Below are positions 6,851 through 11,444 of a DNA stretch of 11,444 nucleotides, piece after piece. This stretch comes from Bacteroidota bacterium (lineage in GTDB: Bacteria > Bacteroidota > Ignavibacteria > Tepidaquicellales > Tepidaquicellaceae), in the NCBI GenBank assembly GCA_003519545.1, contig DOWN01000011.1, positions 912-12,355 of the forward strand, written 5' to 3'. The notes beneath the pieces were generated by a model. That model was not told where the DNA came from. It searched no databases and was given only the letters and a program-made list of their open reading frames with translations. The translations under genes were made by a program, and so were the position numbers. Each line of letters begins with the position of its first letter. Positions within the stretch are counted from its first letter, which is position 1.

Positions 6851-7159
6851 ATGAGCAGGTTAGAATCATTATTGGAAATACTCAAAAATGATGAAAACGA
6901 TGCATTCAGCAGATATGCTTTAGCTTTAGAATATATGTCAATGAATGAACCGGAAAAAGCAAAGACAGAATATTTGAAGTTATTGAAAAATCAACCGACA
7001 TATTTACCTGTTTATTATCAACTCGGTAAACTTTATGAACACGAAGGTGATTTAGAAGAAGCAAAGAATATTTACAATAAAGGATTATTTGTGGCATCTT
7101 CACAAAATGAACTTCACACAAAAAACGAATTACAAGAAGCAATAGATAATTTATACTAA
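6851..7159 (+). CDS. Small tetratricopeptide-repeat protein
   Basis: This 102-residue protein consists almost entirely of TPR helices. One repeat runs about residues 16-49 (SRYALALEYMSMNEPEKAKTEY) and a second about 51-84 (PVYYQLGKLYEHEGDLEEAKNIY), each with the usual Ala, Gly/Tyr and Ala-Lys positions. A short capping helix follows (LHTKNELQEAIDNLY). It has no signal peptide, membrane segment or catalytic domain, so it is probably a cytoplasmic adaptor or assembly factor. TPR sequences do not identify the partner. It is transcribed away from nrfHA across a 105-base gap, with a 68-base gap to the propeller gene. The divergent position allows shared control with nrfHA but does not prove it. 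The ATG at 6851 has no Shine-Dalgarno sequence. Confidence 0.85.
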   Translation: MSRLESLLEILKNDENDAFSRYALALEYMSMNEPEKAKTEYLKLLKNQPTYLPVYYQLGKLYEHEGDLEEAKNIYNKGLFVASSQNELHTKNELQEAIDNLY

Positions 7160-7227
7160 TCATTAACTACACCAATAAGATATATTTAACAACTCTACCG
7201 TCATTTTTAAAACTAAAAATCAGAACC

Positions 7228-9480
7228 ATGAAAAAACTAAAAATATTATTCGTTAGTATTTTTTGTATCATTTCATTTTCCCAATCATATTCTCAGGCAA
7301 GAATGTGGGAGAATTTTACTGATATGAAAGAATTAACATCTGTCGCAGTATCAGAAAACTCAGTATATTGCGGATCAAAAGGCGGTGTATTTGTCGTTTC
7401 AAACAACGGAACAATTATAGAAAAATTCACAAATATAAATGGTCTGTTGAGCAATGATATTTTAAGTTTATATCTTGATTCTCAAAGAAGATTATGGATA
7501 GGAGCATCAGACGGATCAATTGTTATATATGATGTTAACAATAAATCATTTAAATATATTTACGATATAAAAAATTCAACAGAATCCGATAAATCAATCA
7601 ATAGTTTTCAACAATTCGGAAATTTTATTTTTGTCGGTACGGGATATGGCATTCAGAAAATTTCAATTTTAAATTTCAGTTTTGTAGATGCACCTTATTA
7701 TCAACTCGGCAACTATGCACCGAGAACAAAAGTAACCTCTCTTACATTACTGAATAATTTATTATTTGCTGGAACAATATCAGGTGTAAGTTTTGCAAAT
7801 GTTTCAACATCAAATTTAAATAATCCATCGAGTTGGACAAACTTCAACAGTTTCGGAATGTCAAACTCTGTAAATACCGTAGCCTCATTCGACAACAAAG
7901 TCTTTGCCGGAACTGCATCCAACTGTATGTATTATGAAAACGGAAACTGGGCGGGATATCCGAACAATATAATTTTTAATAGTGCAGTACGATCCATTTC
8001 CCCTGTTCAGAGCAGAATTTATTTTTCATTAAATAATTCTGTCTATTTTGCAAATCAGGGTTCGCTTGAAAATGTAAATCTATACCTTGAAAATGTAAGA
8101 ATCGGACAAGTAACCTCTTTTGCAAATGGTAACCCGATTCTTGCAAGTTTATCTGACGGGCTATTTATAAATACAAATCAGGGATATCAGTTTGTCGCAC
8201 CAAACGGTCCTGCGAGAAACAGTTTTGACTGGCTCGCCGCAGATGGTTCTGGAAATGTATGGGCAGCCGGCGGAGGATTTACCGCAGGATTTTATAAGTT
8301 AAGCGGTTCTACCTGGACAAACTATAATACATCGACATATCCTTCAATTGGTAATGATAATTTTTTTAGAAAAATTTATGCAAATGATAACACAGTCTGG
8401 GCATTGAGTTATGGAGGAGGACCTACGCTAATAGAAGGAGAAACAATAAGAAATTTTAATCCATCAAACGCAAATTTGCCGGGAATACCTGCGAATCCTA
8501 ATTACTGTACTCCTTTCGGAGGTGGTTTTGACAATCAGGGAAGATTTTGGTTATCAATTTATACTTCTAATAATTCAACTAATATATATTGTTATACTGG
8601 AGACGGGCAATTTATTGGAATTCCAAATTCTTCGTTTATCAACAGTTGCAATCTTGAAGCGATGGCTATTGATAACAACAATACAAAATGGATAGTAACT
8701 AATACGCCTGAAGGGGTATATTTTTTTAATGAAAACGGAAGTTTAAATAATTTCTCAGATGATATTTTTGGATTTTATACAACCGGAGATTTTGGAATAC
8801 AGGATATAAATGATGTTATAGTTGATAAAAACGGAGAAGTTTGGATTGCAACGAACAATGGAGTTTTCATAATCAGCAATCCGTTAGCGGCAATTCAAAA
8901 TCCAAATAATAAACCTGCACCGGTGAAACTTGGAATTATCGAAGGTAATTTGCGAGTTCCTTTTACACAAAATTGCAGAGTTATAAAAAATGACATCTTA
9001 AATGAAAAATGGATTGGAACAGAGGGAAACGGTGTATTTCATTTATCATCAGACGGATCAACTTTAATTGAACAATTCAACACATCAAACAGCCCGATAC
9101 TTGATAATAAAATTAATTCCATAGTTGTAAATCCTGAAACTGGAATAGCATATTTCGGAACTTTAAAGGGATTATCTTCCGTAACAACCAATGCTATCGA
9201 ACCGGTAGCAGAATTTGATGAAATAACATGTTCACCGAACCCATTTATTTTACCTGCAGGTGTTGATATGAAAATAGATGGATTAATTGAAAATTCAAGG
9301 TTAAAAATCATAAATCTTACGGGGCAGGTTATTGCAGAATTTGACTCTCCAGGCGGAAGAATAGCAACCTGGCAAAACAGCCGAAACCTGAATCTCCCTT
9401 CCGGTGTTTATATAGTAGTGGCATTTAACAGAAATGGCAGCAAAGTCGGAAAAGGAAAATTTGCTGTTATAAAAAAATAA
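7228..9480 (+). CDS. Exported beta-propeller protein with T9SS C-terminal sorting domain, PorZ-like
   Basis: This 750-residue protein starts with a signal peptide (KKLK, hydrophobic core at 5-17, likely cut near SYS-22). The body has repeated propeller blades of the 'two-component regulator propeller' type, with strands such as LWIGASDG (W90), VWAAGGG (W345), FWLS (W441), KWIVTN (W488), VWIATNNGV (W539) and KWIGTEGNGV (W595). The last ~90 residues resemble a T9SS type A sorting domain: PNPF at 670-673, RLKIINLTGQV, WQNSRNL, LPSGVYIVV and GKFAVIKK at the end. The layout, length and N-terminal order (WENFTD, KGGVFVV, INGLLSNDI, GYGIQKI, YQLG) resemble PorZ, a surface part of the T9SS attachment complex (about 776 residues). 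No histidine kinase domain is present. An ordinary T9SS cargo protein is the main alternative. hisA begins one base after the stop. Confidence 0.82.
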   Translation: MKKLKILFVSIFCIISFSQSYSQARMWENFTDMKELTSVAVSENSVYCGSKGGVFVVSNNGTIIEKFTNINGLLSNDILSLYLDSQRRLWIGASDGSIVIYDVNNKSFKYIYDIKNSTESDKSINSFQQFGNFIFVGTGYGIQKISILNFSFVDAPYYQLGNYAPRTKVTSLTLLNNLLFAGTISGVSFANVSTSNLNNPSSWTNFNSFGMSNSVNTVASFDNKVFAGTASNCMYYENGNWAGYPNNIIFNSAVRSISPVQSRIYFSLNNSVYFANQGSLENVNLYLENVRIGQVTSFANGNPILASLSDGLFINTNQGYQFVAPNGPARNSFDWLAADGSGNVWAAGGGFTAGFYKLSGSTWTNYNTSTYPSIGNDNFFRKIYANDNTVWALSYGGGPTLIEGETIRNFNPSNANLPGIPANPNYCTPFGGGFDNQGRFWLSIYTSNNSTNIYCYTGDGQFIGIPNSSFINSCNLEAMAIDNNNTKWIVTNTPEGVYFFNENGSLNNFSDDIFGFYTTGDFGIQDINDVIVDKNGEVWIATNNGVFIISNPLAAIQNPNNKPAPVKLGIIEGNLRVPFTQNCRVIKNDILNEKWIGTEGNGVFHLSSDGSTLIEQFNTSNSPILDNKINSIVVNPETGIAYFGTLKGLSSVTTNAIEPVAEFDEITCSPNPFILPAGVDMKIDGLIENSRLKIINLTGQVIAEFDSPGGRIATWQNSRNLNLPSGVYIVVAFNRNGSKVGKGKFAVIKK

Positions 9481-9481
9481 T

Positions 9482-10252
9482 ATGTTAGTAATACCTGTAA
9501 TAGATATAAAAGATAATAAAGTAGTAAGGGTTTTAGAAGGATTAAAAAACCAAACGGAATACTATTGCGAAAGTCCTGTTAATGTAGCAAAATTATTCAG
9601 GAAAGAGAATTTTAAAACTTTACATATTACAGATCTTGATGGAGCAATTAACGGTGAAATGCAAAATTTCCCGTTAATTGCAGAAATCATTAAATCAATT
9701 GATATACCAATACAGGTAGGCGGTGGAGTACGTAATTTTGAGACTGCGAAAAAAATGATAGAAGAACTTGGAGTTTACAGAGTTGTAATAGGTACAGCAG
9801 CAATAACAAATCCCGATTTGGTAAAGCAGTTAATTAGTGAATATTCCGCTTCAAAAATTGTAATTGGAATTGATGAAAAATTAAATAATGTGGTTCAAAA
9901 CGGATGGGTGAATTATGCAAATATTACACCTCTTGATTTTGCTAAGATGATGGAAGATTTAGGAATTAAAAGAATTATATATCAGGATGTTACAAGAGTT
10001 GGAAATTTATCAGGTCCACATATTGAAAGACTTATAGAAATAGCCACACACACAAATTTAAGGATTACTTCCGCAGGTGGAATTCATAACTATAATGATC
10101 TAAACAGATTAAGTGAAATTGAAAATCTTGGAATAGATTCAGTTATGATAGGCAGAGCATTATATGAAAATATGTTCCCATGTCAAAAACTTTGGAGAGA
10201 ACTTGAGTGTGAAGATATATCACTTGAACTGCCAAAAGTTAAGGGATTATAG
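9482..10252 (+). CDS. hisA: HisA-family isomerase with an atypical active-site loop
   Basis: HisA converts ProFAR to PRFAR in histidine synthesis, using a (beta/alpha)8 barrel. Canonical marks are IPVIDIKDNKVVRV with D8, HITDLDGA at 48-55, the phosphate-binding QVGGGVRN at 78-85, RVVIGTAA at 100-107, VIGID with D131, NGW at 140-142, SAGGI at 197-201 and IGRALYE at 223-229. Loop 6, usually TDIxRDGTLxGP, reads QDVTRVGNLSGP at 168-179. By motif alignment, Q168 replaces the catalytic Thr (T164 in Thermotoga) and V173 replaces the conserved Asp. The C-terminus is about 10-15 residues longer than usual (256 versus about 240-245). No other his gene is beside it; it starts one base after the propeller gene and ends one base from hutI. 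It may be true HisA with lineage-specific changes or a paralogue with another substrate. Confidence 0.82.
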   Translation: MLVIPVIDIKDNKVVRVLEGLKNQTEYYCESPVNVAKLFRKENFKTLHITDLDGAINGEMQNFPLIAEIIKSIDIPIQVGGGVRNFETAKKMIEELGVYRVVIGTAAITNPDLVKQLISEYSASKIVIGIDEKLNNVVQNGWVNYANITPLDFAKMMEDLGIKRIIYQDVTRVGNLSGPHIERLIEIATHTNLRITSAGGIHNYNDLNRLSEIENLGIDSVMIGRALYENMFPCQKLWRELECEDISLELPKVKGL

Positions 10253-10253
10253 T

Positions 10254-11444
10254 TTATAAAATTTTATTCACTTCAAAAACTTTTCCTTTTTTAATTACAG
10301 TTTCAATTCTATTCACACCGAAATTATAAATCATCTCTTTGTAATCAGGTAAATCTAATATTAACAAATCTGCTTGTTTACCTTCAGCAAGTGAGCCGAT
10401 AGAATTCTGTAAATTTAAAGCACATGCTGAATTATATGTAACCGAATTAATAATTTCTTCAGCAGACATTTTAAGTTTGATAGAAGCCAAACTCATAATC
10501 ATTTGTAAATTTTCGGTGTAACATGATCCCGGATTAAAATCAGTAGCCAAAGCAACCGGCACATTTTTATTTATAAGTTCTCTTGCGGGCTGATAAGGAA
10601 TATTGAGAAAATAAGAAACACCCGGAAGTAATGTTGCCATGCAATATTTGTTTTTTCCGGAGTTAAAGTTTGAAAGTCTTGTTAAATCTTTTGATTTAAG
10701 TACTTCAAGATGATCAACAGAAATTGCTTTATTTTTCAAAGCGACACCGACACCACCAATAGAATTAAACTGATCGGTATGTAATTTAGCAATCAACCCA
10801 AATTTTACACCGGTAGATAAAATCAAATCAGTATCAGCCAAATCAAAATAACCTTTTTCGCAAAAAACGTCATTAAATTTTGCAAGTTTATGAGATGCTA
10901 CATATGGAATCATTTCAAAAATTAATTTTTCCAGATATTGTTTTTTTCTCATATTTCCCGGAAAAGAGTGAGCCCCAAGAAAAGTTGAGATAATATCGAT
11001 TCCATATTTATTAACTTCATTTAATTTTTTATAAACTTCTAAGAGTTTAATTTCATTTTCAAAATCAAGACCATATCCTGATTTACCTTCTATAGTTGTT
11101 GTTCCGTTTATAAAAAAATATTTTAATCTTTTTTCAGCGAGATTTAATAGTTGATTAAAAGTAGATTTTTTAACGGCATTTACCGTTGCTGAAATTCCTC
11201 CTCCTGAAGATGCTATTTGTTGATAAGACATTCCGGCAATTTTCATTTCATATTCATTTTCTCTTGAGCCGGCAAAAGCAAAATGAGTATGACTGTCAAT
11301 AAATCCAGGCATTACAACTTTTCCCGTACAATTTATTTCGCGAGAAAATTTTAAATTTTTTGGTAACTTATTACCAATCCATTTAATAATATTTTTATCT
11401 ATAATTAAATTTTTATTTTTTAATAAACCGACATCAGACATTTC
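10254..11444 (-). CDS. hutI: Imidazolonepropionase, 5' end beyond the window
   Basis: HutI hydrolyses imidazolone-5-propionate to N-formimino-glutamate, the third step of histidine degradation. It is a metal-dependent amidohydrolase. Numbering from the ATG at 11441: metal ligands H51 and H53 in PGFIDSHTHFAF, the family motif SRENEYEMKIAGMSY, SGGGISATV, E118 in EGKSGYG, GAH with H158, H221 in KLHTDQF, H244 in VDHLE and D301 in ATDFNPGS. The Bacillus enzyme has HADE where this one has HTDQ. A Gln there also occurs in Bacteroidetes HutI, so it is probably lineage-typical. The ATG at 11441 is most likely an internal Met: the frame stays open to the window edge, and HutI normally has about 25-30 residues before the corresponding 'MSDxG' word. 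Other hut genes are not visible. The gene converges on hisA. Confidence 0.94.
   Translation of the reverse strand, partial: EMSDVGLLKNKNLIIDKNIIKWIGNKLPKNLKFSREINCTGKVVMPGFIDSHTHFAFAGSRENEYEMKIAGMSYQQIASSGGGISATVNAVKKSTFNQLLNLAEKRLKYFFINGTTTIEGKSGYGLDFENEIKLLEVYKKLNEVNKYGIDIISTFLGAHSFPGNMRKKQYLEKLIFEMIPYVASHKLAKFNDVFCEKGYFDLADTDLILSTGVKFGLIAKLHTDQFNSIGGVGVALKNKAISVDHLEVLKSKDLTRLSNFNSGKNKYCMATLLPGVSYFLNIPYQPARELINKNVPVALATDFNPGSCYTENLQMIMSLASIKLKMSAEEIINSVTYNSACALNLQNSIGSLAEGKQADLLILDLPDYKEMIYNFGVNRIETVIKKGKVFEVNKIL

Noticed and set aside
9039..9311. Open minus-strand frame of 90 codons in the propeller gene
   Set aside because: It is antisense to the propeller and T9SS sorting domain and has no own features.
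7228..9480. Hybrid two-component sensor kinase
   Set aside because: The propeller blades resemble those of such sensors, but there is no membrane segment after the signal peptide and no kinase or receiver domain. The protein ends in a T9SS sorting domain.
10256..10267. 12-base palindrome ATAAAATTTTAT at the end of hutI
   Set aside because: It is simple AT sequence within coding DNA next to a stop, and is expected by chance at this composition.
10234..10284. Possible bidirectional terminator: AAAAGTT and AACTTTT near the hisA/hutI junction
   Set aside because: The arms are only 7 bases, AT-rich and separated by 37 bases, so the hairpin would be weak.
11439..11441. ATG as the true start of hutI
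   Set aside because: The frame is open to the window edge, and HutI proteins normally carry about 25-30 residues before this internal 'MSDxG' word.
1..11444. tRNA, rRNA, CRISPR arrays, insertion sequences, phage or defence islands
   Set aside because: No cloverleaf, direct-repeat array, transposase, integrase or defence gene was seen on either strand. The AlbA_2 gene sits in a housekeeping operon and has no toxin or defence partner.

Overview
The window is AT-rich, low-GC bacterial DNA, densely coded on both strands. It carries no RNA genes, insertion sequences, CRISPR arrays or long non-coding stretches; the largest gene-free gap is about 105 bases. The best taxonomic clue is a secreted beta-propeller protein ending in a type IX secretion (T9SS) sorting domain, which is confined to the Bacteroidota/Ignavibacteria/Chlorobi group. 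Scarce Shine-Dalgarno sequences, TTG/GTG starts and a Bacteroidetes-type imidazolonepropionase motif agree with this. An anaerobic or facultative member, such as an Ignavibacteria-like lineage, fits the nrfHA genes, but the exact phylum is inferred.

Region 1 (1-3134) is a phospholipid block: the 3' part of psd, pssA, then pgsA. Psd and PssA make phosphatidylethanolamine from CDP-diacylglycerol and serine. PgsA makes the phosphatidylglycerol precursor. A cysteine desulfurase gene lies between pssA and pgsA on the opposite strand; it overlaps the end of pssA and is divergent from pgsA.

Region 2 (2565-4684) is a tightly packed plus-strand run: pgsA, an HU/IHF-like DNA-binding protein, ruvX, and an AlbA_2-domain protein with a C-terminal helix-turn-helix. 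The first and last junctions overlap, so these genes are probably one transcript linking lipid synthesis with nucleoid and DNA maintenance functions.

Region 3 (4687-6795) is the minus-strand nrfHA pair: the tetraheme quinol dehydrogenase NrfH and the pentaheme ammonia-forming nitrite reductase NrfA. Together they pass electrons from menaquinol to nitrite in the periplasm. An FNR/Crp-like palindrome and a perfect AT-only inverted repeat lie just upstream, which fits anaerobic control.

Region 4 (6851-10252) is on the plus strand: a small TPR protein, a 750-residue exported propeller protein resembling the T9SS component PorZ, and a HisA-family protein one base downstream. The HisA-family protein departs from the usual active-site loop.

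Region 5 (10254-11444) is a minus-strand hutI, open at its 5' end, for histidine degradation. It converges on the hisA-like gene with a one-base gap.

Most of the window is ordinary core and respiratory metabolism. I see no clear new multi-gene system. The points that most deserve a second look are the HisA-like active-site substitutions, the PorZ-like protein, the ruvX/AlbA_2 pair, and the palindromes upstream of nrfH.
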